Origin: Niallia nealsonii
GTDB lineage: Bacteria; Bacillota; Bacilli; Bacillales; Cytobacillaceae
DNA: 64,000 nucleotides
Direction of reading: 5' to 3'
Assembly: GCF_002835805.1 (NCBI RefSeq)
Contig: NZ_PISE01000014.1
Span: 27,255-91,254 of the forward strand
Part shown: positions 16,227-24,672 of the stretch, one piece after another
Numbering within the stretch: the first letter of the stretch is position 1
Layout: each line of letters opens with the position of its first letter
Translations under genes and position numbers: made by a program
Notes under the pieces: model-generated
Seen by the model: only the letters and a program-made list of their open reading frames with translations
Databases searched by the model: none
What the model was told of the DNA's origin: nothing

Positions 16227-16514
16227 TCAGTAGAGAATGTGCTTCTTACTGAGAAGAAAGCAGCTTATAGTAAAAGCGGTGCGATGTCCTATTATCTTCT
16301 CGCCGTGTAAAGTAAGAATTGAATCTTGCTTTGCTAGGTTGATTTTTTGAATTAAAATAATAATATCTTTTTCACTTGATTTGTTAGCTGTTGCAGCAAA
16401 GTTGAGAATACTGTGGTCATTGTTGAAGTGTTGCTCTCTAATAATTTTTTGCGAGTGAATATTTCCGAACTGTAATATAAGCCTGTCCGCATTAAATAAA
16501 GTCGAAAAACCCAT
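16227..16514 (-). CDS. Doubtful 95-residue frame downstream of the XRE repressor
   Basis: The frame is open for 95 codons but starts inside the terminator hairpin of the repressor gene and has no ribosome binding site. Its middle (LNFAATANKSSEKDIIILIQ) looks faintly HPr-like. It may be a relic or a chance frame. Confidence 0.25.
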   Translation of the reverse strand: MGFSTLFNADRLILQFGNIHSQKIIREQHFNNDHSILNFAATANKSSEKDIIILIQKINLAKQDSILTLHGEKIIGHRTAFTISCFLLSKKHILY

Positions 16515-16538
16515 TCAATTCTTATGAATGGGTTTTTA
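16503..16538 (-). terminator. Intrinsic terminator of the XRE repressor gene
   Basis: AAAAACCCATTC (16505-16516) pairs perfectly with GAATGGGTTTTT (16526-16537); the minus-strand reading ends in GTTTTT. It overlaps the repressor stop codon. Confidence 0.8.
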
Positions 16539-16895
16539 CTTTGTATCCTTATCTACTATCTTAACGATATCTTTGATAAGCTCATATACCAATACAATTT
16601 CTTTTTCGTCTCTATCAATAAGTAAATCATTGATGACTTCAATTTTTCTCTTCTTATCAAGTTCCTTCAAGTCTACAGTAGATTTGTTGGTTTTAAACAA
16701 TTGATAGGCGCTGATATCTAAGCCTCTAAGTATTTTATCAAGTGTATCTAAAGATATATTTCTTTCTCCACGCTCTACTCCGCCAATATATGTGGACTGA
16801 AGCCCTGCTTGTTCTGCTAATTCTTCTTGTGTTAATCCTTTTGCCTTTCTATATATACGAACACTATCTCCTACTATTTTTAGGAAATCAGACAA
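16536..16895 (-). CDS. XRE-family transcriptional repressor (SinR/phage CI-like)
   Basis: The 119-residue protein has an N-terminal Cro/CI-type helix-turn-helix at residues 9-65 (GLTQEELAEQAGLQSTYIGG, VERGERNISLDTLDKI) and a charged helical C-terminus. It is transcribed away from the divergent gene at 17099, with about 200 bases between, where its operators probably lie. It is the likely lysogeny-type regulator of the element. Confidence 0.88.
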   Translation of the reverse strand: MSDFLKIVGDSVRIYRKAKGLTQEELAEQAGLQSTYIGGVERGERNISLDTLDKILRGLDISAYQLFKTNKSTVDLKELDKKRKIEVINDLLIDRDEKEIVLVYELIKDIVKIVDKDTK

Positions 16896-17098
16896 AATGT
16901 ATCACCTCATTTAAAGGTTAGAGAAGATGATATATAAAAAACAGATATACAAACTATAAAAAAGTGATAAAATAATACTTATAAGTTCTAAAAGAGGTGG
17001 TTTGTAACAGAAAATGTAAAAAGATAGTAACTATTAACTGGCTCCGCGTTATGTTTTGTACACTTCAAGTAATCACAGCTATAGAAGAGGGGAAAAGA

Positions 17099-18148
17099 AT
17101 GGACATGGTATTACCACTATTAGGCGTGGGAAGCGCCTTTGCTTTTGTTATCTTGTTAATCATTGCAATCATAGGATGGATGTTAAAGAAAAAGTGGAAG
17201 AAACGAATCTTTTTAGCTTCTATCATTTCATTAGCAGTATTATTGGTTTGTCTTGGTATAGATAAGATTGTAGAGACAAACTCAAAATCTGTATCAAAAG
17301 AAGAATCGCAAGAGAATATAGATATTACTTTTGATAAATTTAGCTATAAAGTAGAGAAGTTTTCCTATAACAAGGATGAAAATTCTATCGATATTGAATT
17401 ATCCACTAATATACCAAATGGCACAGAAGTCAATATTGGATTCAACAAGATGATGGTGATTGAAGAAGGAATAAAAGACATAGATGACCCTGTCGTTAAG
17501 CAGTTAGCTTGGGAGAAGGCTGCAACAGAGGTTAAAGAGGGAAAAATCAAACTTCATTATGATGGCTCAGATAAAGAAACAAAGCTAATCAATGGGCAGT
17601 ATGGTGTTTGGTTAGATTTTGAAGTTGGTTCCCTTAAAAATGAGCAGCTCTTTGCGGAGTTGGGAAGTATGGAAGAGGCTAAGAGCAGGTTCAAAGAAAA
17701 TACTATTTCTGAAACAGCAGACAAAGGAGAATATTCTATCATCATAGGTCAGCAATTCTTAAATATAACTAACTCTATATCCTACAAAGAATTGAAGAAG
17801 CAGGAGCAAGAAGCAATTGAACAAAAAAAGGCAAGTGCTAAAGAACTTCGATTTGCTGAATTAGAAAAAAATCCGAACAAACATGCTGAGGAGTATGTGA
17901 AGTTCAAAGGTGAAATTTTGCAAATTATGGAGGATTCAACTTCTACTGTTATTAGGCTGGCAGTGACCAAGGAATCATATGGATACGATATTAGTGATGT
18001 AGTTTATATAACTTATGCAGGGACAACAGAGTTTGTAGAAGAGGATATAATAACTGTATATGGGACAGTTAAAGGCTCTCATACTTATGAGTCACAAGCA
18101 GGGCATCAAATTACATTACCGTATATAGAAGCTGAGATAATTGAATAG
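17099..18148 (+). CDS. Membrane-anchored protein of unknown function
   Basis: ATG 17099 follows AGAGGGG with good spacing; an upstream in-frame extension has no ribosome binding site. The 349-residue protein starts with two transmembrane segments (residues 8-25 and 37-53), followed by a long external or cytoplasmic domain. Residues 110-215 are beta-rich, then a charged coiled segment (KKQEQEAIEQKKASAKELRF), and residues 265-349 look like an OB-fold (EYVKFKGEILQIMED...VYGTVKGSHTY). Its own terminator follows. No known role; it may guard the host surface or anchor the element's regulation. Confidence 0.8.
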   Translation: MDMVLPLLGVGSAFAFVILLIIAIIGWMLKKKWKKRIFLASIISLAVLLVCLGIDKIVETNSKSVSKEESQENIDITFDKFSYKVEKFSYNKDENSIDIELSTNIPNGTEVNIGFNKMMVIEEGIKDIDDPVVKQLAWEKAATEVKEGKIKLHYDGSDKETKLINGQYGVWLDFEVGSLKNEQLFAELGSMEEAKSRFKENTISETADKGEYSIIIGQQFLNITNSISYKELKKQEQEAIEQKKASAKELRFAELEKNPNKHAEEYVKFKGEILQIMEDSTSTVIRLAVTKESYGYDISDVVYITYAGTTEFVEEDIITVYGTVKGSHTYESQAGHQITLPYIEAEIIE

Positions 18149-18168
18149 TGAGTTTGTATACATTTTAA

Positions 18169-18193
18169 AGAGTAGCTGAACTACTCTTTTTCT
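18169..18193 (+). terminator. Intrinsic terminator
   Basis: AGAGTAG (18169-18175) and CTACTCT (18181-18187) around a CTGAA loop, followed by TTTTCT. Confidence 0.85.
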
Positions 18194-18270
18194 ATAGGGA
18201 AAAAAGACTATCTATTTTGGTCAAAGAAGGAATTAAGTTTGACTAAGATGTAAAAGGAGGAAAGGAAGGT

Positions 18271-18897
18271 ATGAAAATACCTTATTATGAAATCTTACTG
18301 AATGATACTAAAAAAATAAAGAAGTTAGTGTGGAATATCAACTATCGAGCGAGAAAGATGGGATTACCGGCTTCATTAAGTGTTGAGGAATTAACTAATA
18401 TCTTAGTACAATATGAAGGGAAATGCGCAGTAACAAAGAGAGAATTGTATGCAGAAGATTTCACAACAGACCATTTCATTCCTTTAGATTGGAAAATAGT
18501 TGGCTCATGTAAAGAAAATATTGTTCCAATGAAAGGCGGGATTAACTCCTATAAAAAAAATATGTCTCCCTTTGAGTTTTACTATAGGTTTACAATGTTT
18601 GGAAGGAGAGACTGTGATGAAAATTGGAATAATCTAATTACTTATATGCGGAAGATGTATAAGTTTGAGGAGAAAGTAGACTTTTTTAGCTTTATTAGAT
18701 TTTGTTGGTTTATTCAAAAGAATCCCCATTACTTCTTGATGGTTGGTCAACCATTAGAAATAGTAAAAAATATGTACTTATCTATAATGGATAAATACTC
18801 CATCGATGGAAAGCATAATTATTATACGCATAAAGCTATGAGAGAGCTTGATATATCTTTCTTTTTGGAAAATAAAATATTGAAAACTGAATGGTAG
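18271..18897 (+). CDS. HNH-like endonuclease domain protein
   Basis: The 208-residue protein follows AAAGGAGGAAAGGAAGGT. Residues 50-95 contain the HNH pattern: CAVTKRELYAEDFTTDHFIPLDW, with the DH pair near 71-72, then NIVPM and NSYKKNMSPFEF (Asn and Lys of the metal finger). Only one of the usual zinc-ligand cysteine pairs is visible, which suits phage-type HNH nucleases without structural zinc. The rest is unassigned. It could nick DNA in element transfer or act in defence. Confidence 0.7.
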   Translation: MKIPYYEILLNDTKKIKKLVWNINYRARKMGLPASLSVEELTNILVQYEGKCAVTKRELYAEDFTTDHFIPLDWKIVGSCKENIVPMKGGINSYKKNMSPFEFYYRFTMFGRRDCDENWNNLITYMRKMYKFEEKVDFFSFIRFCWFIQKNPHYFLMVGQPLEIVKNMYLSIMDKYSIDGKHNYYTHKAMRELDISFFLENKILKTEW

Positions 18898-19086
18898 AGA
18901 TTTTTCTCTACTATTTTTGTTATGTCCTTTCTAACCCTGCATCTTAAATCAAAGCATACACATAATCTTCTATTATCTGATATTACCCAATTAATTAAGA
19001 TTTTTATGTAAAGTTTGACTTAAATTATATGATTTTATATAATTTAAATGAAGATTCGCTTTAAATACAAGTCAATAGGAGGAAGG

Positions 19087-19635
19087 ATGAATAGTTTAGG
19101 TTACATTGCAAGAGTGTTCGAAGTATCTCTTTCAGAAATTGGAAGACAAATAGATGTATCACCCCAGACAGTTAATGACTGGGTAAAGAATAAAAGGAGA
19201 ATACCTCAAAAGAGGATAGAACAATTAGTAGATATATTTAGATTATCTAAGGAGTGTTTTGCTAAAACTGAAGAAGAATTAAATGAAGTGGAGCGCTTAA
19301 CAATTAAGCTAAAGTATTATCAATCAATTAACAAGCTTAAAGAGGATAAGCAATATCGCTACTGGTCACATCAAGATGAAATAAATGCATTGTCAAAAAA
19401 AATTGAGGATAAAAAGTTGCTTCTTAGCATTGAGCAATTATTTCAAGGGGGAGGTAGGTGGGGAGAACTCAATTATAATCCTCAAGGCGTAAAAAATTAT
19501 CAATTATTTGAAGCGATGGTAAAGTTACTCAGTAATGCTGAGGAGAATAAAGAACAAATCGATGAATTAGTAATATTATTGCTTGGAGAAAAGCAGAAAA
19601 GAAAGTTTGACATAGTAGAATATCCAAATCGCTAA
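19087..19635 (+). CDS. Helix-turn-helix regulator with coiled C-terminus
   Basis: ATG 19087 follows AGGAGGAAGG closely; an ATG 39 bases upstream lacks a ribosome binding site. The 182-residue protein has an XRE-like HTH (VSLSEIGRQIDVSPQTVNDW) at residues 12-45 and a helical C-terminal region. It lies directly upstream of paired palindromes and the replication-like gene, so it may control replication or excision of the element. Confidence 0.75.
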   Translation: MNSLGYIARVFEVSLSEIGRQIDVSPQTVNDWVKNKRRIPQKRIEQLVDIFRLSKECFAKTEEELNEVERLTIKLKYYQSINKLKEDKQYRYWSHQDEINALSKKIEDKKLLLSIEQLFQGGGRWGELNYNPQGVKNYQLFEAMVKLLSNAEENKEQIDELVILLLGEKQKRKFDIVEYPNR

Positions 19636-19689
19636 ATGGGCTTGTACTTTCGAGTGTCTAATTTGAAGCAATAGTTGCAAATATCAGTA

Positions 19690-19794
19690 GTATAAAATTA
19701 TACATTTAACTTCTATAAAAAAGAAATGAGAGTAGAAATATGCACGTGTAATTCTTTTGGGGAAAATACATATGTATAATTTTATACATATAAC
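19690..19794 (+). promoter_or_regulatory. Two palindromic operator-like repeats upstream of the replication-like gene
   Basis: GTATAAAATTATAC (19690-19703) and GTATAATTTTATAC (19774-19787) are reverse complements of each other, followed by ATTTAAC and ATATAAC. The two 21-base units are 84 bases apart. They look like operators for an HTH protein or initiator-binding iterons. Confidence 0.6.
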
Positions 19795-19854
19795 GGTACT
19801 GTAATAAAAAATAAAAATTTAAAATAAGAAATAAAAAATAAATAATAGAAGGGA

Positions 19855-19876
19855 TGCTCGCAAGCGAGCTTTTTGG
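19855..19876 (+). terminator. Short terminator-like hairpin
   Basis: GCTCG (19856-19860) and CGAGC (19865-19869) with a CAAG loop, followed by TTTTT. It lies 60 bases before the replication-like gene and may attenuate it. Confidence 0.6.
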
Positions 19877-19937
19877 TTATTTGCTTGCTTACGCTGTCAG
19901 GCTTTCTATGACATACTAAATGTAAAGGATGTAAATA

Positions 19938-21107
19938 TTGGAAAATAAGCATTTTATACAAGTTAAAAAGAATGTATTTGAACTAGGAGCAGAGGAAACA
20001 TTTATCTACTCTATTATAAGTAAGAACTCTTTAATTGATGGAGCTACAATGATAAATTTGCCATATTTTTTAGAATTGCTAGGAATGAGCAATAGAACTG
20101 AAAATAGAAGTAAACTTAAAAAATATCTATCTAACCTATCAAGTTCATTAGATGTAAAATATTATAAAGATTTTCGATTGCAAAAAACTGTAGATGTAGA
20201 AAAAATGAAACCTTCACAACATTATTATGCTCAAATCCCAAGTGCAGAAGGCGGGTTTGTTAAATTCTATATTAAAGATTTTACTAAGCTAATGTTAATA
20301 GATTCTAAAGAATATAAATCTATGTTACTACTACAATATCTTTTTATGATTGGTACAATTAAAGAAAGTAAAGCAGAAAGACTTATTGGATGGCAAAATA
20401 TTGAGCAAATTGCAGAAGCAATTCGATTTAACAAGAAGACTGTGATGAAATACAATAAGATTTTTCAAGAGAATGAGTTGATTTATTGTGGAACAGTACA
20501 TTTAAATGGAAAAGATAAAAACATCTATTCTCGTTGGGATGAGCAGAATGATGTGATAGAAGCTGTGAAAGAGGCAAAAGTAACTGGTCATATTTCAAAA
20601 AAGAGAAAGCAAAAAGAGAATGAAGGTGTTATTGAGAAAAAGCATAAACCCTTAAATAATACTTTTCAGCAACAAGCCAACAATAACGATATTGCCCCAG
20701 AAGTAATGATTGCTATAGATAGTTTTTTAGATGCTGGTTTAATATTGCATAAAAAAACTAAAGAAAAGATAGAACAGGCAATTCAAATTTGTGGCTCTGA
20801 ACAATTTGTTAAGGTAGTTAAGGAGCTAGAATCAAGGTGTAAAAATACTATGTCAGAAGGTCAGTGGGCTGGATACTTCTCCAATAATATAATTGCAAGT
20901 GCGAAAGAACAGAGAACACATATAGATGCACAAAATAAAGCAATGGAAGAATTGGAGAAAGGACAACCCCAACTGGAATCAGAAAGATTATACCCTCCAC
21001 ATGTTATGGAGTGGAAAATTAAAGGATTTAATAGCAGAGAAGAATATAAAAAAGCTAAAGATAAAGAAGATATGGAAAAATTAATAGCTAGTCTCCAGCT
21101 TGGTTGA
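19938..21107 (+). CDS. Replication initiator / DnaD-like winged-helix protein
   Basis: The gene starts with TTG 19938 after AAAGGATG. The 389-residue protein has an N-terminal winged-helix region as in RepA_N/phage replication proteins (ISKNSLIDGATMINLPYFLELLG), a second HTH (IEQIAEAIRFNKKTVMKYNKIF) near residues 155-175, a basic linker and a helical C-terminal part like DnaD-domain regions. Such proteins melt origins or load helicase in phages and islands. The paired palindromes and AT-rich stretch upstream would suit an origin. No helicase loader or primase is recognised nearby. Confidence 0.65.
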   Translation: MENKHFIQVKKNVFELGAEETFIYSIISKNSLIDGATMINLPYFLELLGMSNRTENRSKLKKYLSNLSSSLDVKYYKDFRLQKTVDVEKMKPSQHYYAQIPSAEGGFVKFYIKDFTKLMLIDSKEYKSMLLLQYLFMIGTIKESKAERLIGWQNIEQIAEAIRFNKKTVMKYNKIFQENELIYCGTVHLNGKDKNIYSRWDEQNDVIEAVKEAKVTGHISKKRKQKENEGVIEKKHKPLNNTFQQQANNNDIAPEVMIAIDSFLDAGLILHKKTKEKIEQAIQICGSEQFVKVVKELESRCKNTMSEGQWAGYFSNNIIASAKEQRTHIDAQNKAMEELEKGQPQLESERLYPPHVMEWKIKGFNSREEYKKAKDKEDMEKLIASLQLG

Positions 21108-21116
21108 AGAGTTTTC

Positions 21117-21143
21117 TCAGGGTATGGTCAACATACTCTTTTT
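21117..21143 (+). terminator. Intrinsic terminator
   Basis: GGGTATG and CATACTC arms (one G-T pair) around GTCAA, followed by TTTTTT, just after the replication-like gene. Confidence 0.7.
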
Positions 21144-21655
21144 TGTTCTTTAGAAAATTGTGTTGATGGCAATCAGAAAACGTAAGGTTTGACATTTAAG
21201 AGTACGTAATAGATTCTGTATATTCACAGCTTGATATGGAGTAGAGGGTATGATAAGCTAGTTTGTCTACCAAGCTTTACAGCATAGTTATTTGCCAATA
21301 TTTATGTCTACAGAGGCTCTTTGTCAAGTTCTAATTCTCTGTACAACTCTGCATTTTCGACTGCAAAAACAGAAGCTTCAAGTATCTATGTCAACAACAT
21401 ATATTGATTTAAAGGATGAAAGACCAAGAAGCATATAGTGGCTCTTTTTAAAACTGGAGAGAGTACTATGTATGGATATTAATATGAAATCTGATATTGA
21501 TAGAGCAATTGTATATAAGATTATCAATGAAGTTAACTGAATATTATTTATAGGTAATCTTGATATTTTTGAAATCTAAATTAAAAGTTTTTCTATCGTT
21601 GAACTATATAAAACCGAACAAATGTTTAGTATTATATATATTGAGAAAGCTTTAT
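21144..21655. other. Intergenic region without a supported gene
   Basis: About 510 bases. A 22-codon frame (ATG 21472 to TGA near 21540) follows GGAGAG, but nothing supports function. The rest shows only scattered short relic-like frames. Confidence 0.45.
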
Positions 21656-21668
21656 GGAGGTTATTAAT

Positions 21669-24227
21669 TTGAGATTTATGTCTGAAACAGAAACTGTTAT
21701 TAAGAAAATTTTACCATATATTGAAAGAAGAGGATATGATATTGAAAGCGATTTACGCTTTGAGGACCCGACGGAACTAGATACGGAAAATAGACAGGGG
21801 TTTATTGATATACTGGTTGATTGTGGAAAGAAACAGCCTTTATTTTTAATTGAAGCCAAAAGAGATGGAACTAAACTTACAGCTAAGCACCGCAAGCAAG
21901 CTGTAGAATATGGAAAGAGTACAAAATGTCTTTTTGTAGCCTTGACCAATGGTCAGGTGTTTGAATTATTGAATGTAAATACAGGGAAAAGTTTGAAATT
22001 AAATGGTAGTGCGTTTAATCGTCTTCCATCTAAAACAGAGTTATTAAAGAATGTTATTCCTGAATTAAAAAAGAATCCTTCTAATGAAAATATATTTATT
22101 TCAACAGATAAGTCTATCCCATTTAAACCAGGTGTACCGCTAACTAAATTAAACAGATTGATACAGCAGTGCCATAATATAATAAGAAAAATAGAAAAAA
22201 ATGAAGAAAATGCTTTTTCTGATTTTAGTAAAATTCTCTTTCTAAAATTGTTAGAAGAAAAATGGGATATAGAAGGTACTACGCCTCCATATTCATATGT
22301 GTTCCATGAACTAGCTGCAACCACTAAAGAGAATGCTGACCAAGTTCAGGTAGCCATTAGAAGTATGTTAAATACTATTGCAGCAATGCCGAAATATGGA
22401 GAAGTTTTGGCTGAACCAATTCATTTAAGGCAGAATCAAACATACTTATCCATTGTTAAGCTAGTTTCTTCTGTCTCTTGGAATGATTGTAATTTAGACT
22501 CTAAAGGTGCTGCATTTGAATATTTTGTTAGAGCGAGTTTAAAAGGAAAAAAACTTGGACAATATTTCACTCCAAGACCACTAGTTCAATTAATGTTACG
22601 CTTAGGAAGATATCAACAGCTACTTGTTAATTTAAAATCTGGTCAACCTTTTAAAGTTGTTGACCCAGCATGTGGTACAGGCGGTTTTTTGGTGCATGCA
22701 TTGAATCAAACAATGAATGACTTACAGAAGGAGTCAAAAGATAATCTTATTCATGATACTTTGTTTAGCAGAGTTAAAACTAGTTTAAAAGAGGAAACTT
22801 TTTATGGTATCGATGCACATGAGGGAGTTGCTAGTACAGCAAAGATGAATATGATTATTGCTGGAGATGGTCATAATAATATTAGAGCTCTTGATACTTT
22901 AAAATTAGATAAATTAATTCCTAATTATAGCTACTATAATTCAGAAAAAAAGAGTGTGACAGAAGTAACTGATGGTAAGGCTCATTTAATATTATCTAAT
23001 CCGCCGTTTGGTACATCTGAGGGGGATTCTTTAACTTCTGAAGACCTAAAAAAATATCCTGTAAAATCAACTAAAGGGCAAAGTTTGTTTATTCAGCAGA
23101 TGATTATGAATCTTGCAGATAATAGTAGACTTGTTACAGTAATTGATGAAGGTGTACTAAATACAGCATCTTATAGCGAGCTTCGAAAATATATCATGCA
23201 GAATTGTAGAATTGAATATATTATGAGTATGCCTGATGAGACATTTAAACCTAATAAAATCAATGTCAAAACAAGTGTGTTAGTGCTTAGAAAACGAACT
23301 AGCGATATGCTGGATGAGTTTTTAGAAGATGAATATCGGATAAGAATATTGAAAGTAGATTCCTTAGGGTATGATGGAGCTGGAACTGAAATTAGAGGGT
23401 TTGATTTAGAAAAGCTTATTTCTGAAATTGAAAAGATAAATCCTGCACATTATTCATACACAAAAGAAATTATTGGTTATAATTGGAGAGGGAATATTTT
23501 AAATGCTAGAGATATTGCTGAAGATGATACTAAGAGATTTGATTATAAATATTGGGATGTTAAAATTAAATCCCCAATTGACAAGCTTTCGAATGAAAAG
23601 TCAAAAGGGAGCTTAACACTGAAAGAATTAAATTTAATCGAAACTAGACGAGGTAGTAGTCCCGCATCTTCAGATTATGTTTCAAAAGAAGAGGGGCATG
23701 CGTTAGTAGTGAAAGCAGGTAGTAATATATCTAAAAGTGGTTTACTACTTATTAATGGAGATTATATTGAAGAGAACATTTATAAAGAATATGTTGATAA
23801 AGGCAAATTAGTTATAAAAGATGGTGATATTTTGTTAGCTTCTACAGGAGATGGAACTCTAGGTAAATGTTGTGTATACAGAAACTATGATGAACATGGG
23901 AATAGTAAACCAGCTATACCAGATGGACATGTTACTGTAATTAGAATAGATTCAAAAAAATATTATCCAGAATATGTTTGTGATTATCTAAGAAAGGGGT
24001 TTGGGGCATTTCAAATTCAAAGATTGTTTACAGGCTCAACAGGTTTAATCGAGATACAACCACCTGATGTGGATAAAATTATATTTCCCAAATTCCCATC
24101 CTTGGAGAAACAACAAGCAGAAAGTCAAAAGCTTAGAAATAAAGAAGTTGAAATTGAAAAGTTGATTTTACAAGCCCAGAAAGAGCTAGATAAAGCTTTT
24201 GATAATTTTTACAAAGTTACACTATAA
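21669..24227 (+). CDS. Single-polypeptide restriction-modification enzyme (HsdR_N-like + N6-adenine MTase + specificity domain)
   Basis: TTG 21669 has GGAGG at eight bases and is the likely start (852 residues); ATG 21678 is an alternative. Domains in order: a PD-(D/E)XK type I HsdR_N-like nuclease (residues 1-110, FIDILVDC and LFLIEAKRDG), a helical region, an HsdM-type methyltransferase with the SAM motif DPACGTGGF near 330 and the catalytic NPPF near 443, and a C-terminal target-recognition half (660-850) ending in a conserved helix typical of HsdS. This is the plan of type IIG-like enzymes that cut and methylate alone. No separate HsdR or HsdS is present. Confidence 0.85.
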   Translation: MRFMSETETVIKKILPYIERRGYDIESDLRFEDPTELDTENRQGFIDILVDCGKKQPLFLIEAKRDGTKLTAKHRKQAVEYGKSTKCLFVALTNGQVFELLNVNTGKSLKLNGSAFNRLPSKTELLKNVIPELKKNPSNENIFISTDKSIPFKPGVPLTKLNRLIQQCHNIIRKIEKNEENAFSDFSKILFLKLLEEKWDIEGTTPPYSYVFHELAATTKENADQVQVAIRSMLNTIAAMPKYGEVLAEPIHLRQNQTYLSIVKLVSSVSWNDCNLDSKGAAFEYFVRASLKGKKLGQYFTPRPLVQLMLRLGRYQQLLVNLKSGQPFKVVDPACGTGGFLVHALNQTMNDLQKESKDNLIHDTLFSRVKTSLKEETFYGIDAHEGVASTAKMNMIIAGDGHNNIRALDTLKLDKLIPNYSYYNSEKKSVTEVTDGKAHLILSNPPFGTSEGDSLTSEDLKKYPVKSTKGQSLFIQQMIMNLADNSRLVTVIDEGVLNTASYSELRKYIMQNCRIEYIMSMPDETFKPNKINVKTSVLVLRKRTSDMLDEFLEDEYRIRILKVDSLGYDGAGTEIRGFDLEKLISEIEKINPAHYSYTKEIIGYNWRGNILNARDIAEDDTKRFDYKYWDVKIKSPIDKLSNEKSKGSLTLKELNLIETRRGSSPASSDYVSKEEGHALVVKAGSNISKSGLLLINGDYIEENIYKEYVDKGKLVIKDGDILLASTGDGTLGKCCVYRNYDEHGNSKPAIPDGHVTVIRIDSKKYYPEYVCDYLRKGFGAFQIQRLFTGSTGLIEIQPPDVDKIIFPKFPSLEKQQAESQKLRNKEVEIEKLILQAQKELDKAFDNFYKVTL

Positions 24228-24272
24228 ATAGTTTAGATTTTAAATGTAAAGTGTTTTTATAAGGAATTACTA

Positions 24273-24305
24273 GGAGAATCCATAGATTACTTGGATTCTC
24301 TTTTG
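24273..24305 (+). terminator. Intrinsic terminator
   Basis: GAGAATCC and GGATTCTC arms around an 11-base loop, followed by TTTT, 45 bases after the restriction-modification gene. Confidence 0.8.
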
Positions 24306-24660
24306 GGTATGCCAAAGTGGATAATAATTGGATATGGTTCGAAATTCAGCATGTAGTTTCCTAATAAACCAATAAAACTGTGATTTCATTAAGCAGAATC
24401 ATCTCTCCGTAAATTTTATGTTTTATCTTGAAAGTCCATATTAACTAAAAAGAAGAAAATGTAATGAATTTATAAAGACTTATCCCATTAATATTAGGTG
24501 GTTAAAATCTATATTTGCTTATTCCATTAATCTTTATATATGATATTTAAGTTTTTTAATTTTATTTGTATTCTTTGCGTTGTATTATACATAAGGAAAA
24601 TTCTTACCAAAATATGTTTTAAAATAATCTTGTTCTATTATAATTAAATTTATAAGAAGG
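24306..24660. other. AT-rich intergenic region
   Basis: About 355 bases with no coding frame seen; it probably holds the promoter of the next gene. Confidence 0.5.
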
Positions 24661-24672
24661 GAAGGGATTATT

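Noticed and set aside
19801..19855. A/T-rich stretch of AATAAAAAATAAA repeats considered as a CRISPR or microsatellite
   Set aside because: It is simple low-complexity AT sequence without regular repeat-spacer structure. No CRISPR array was seen anywhere in the window.
21669..24227. Large methyltransferase considered as PglX of BREX or DrmMI of DISARM
   Set aside because: The other BREX/DISARM genes (PglZ, BrxC, DrmA/B) are absent and it has its own nuclease and specificity regions.
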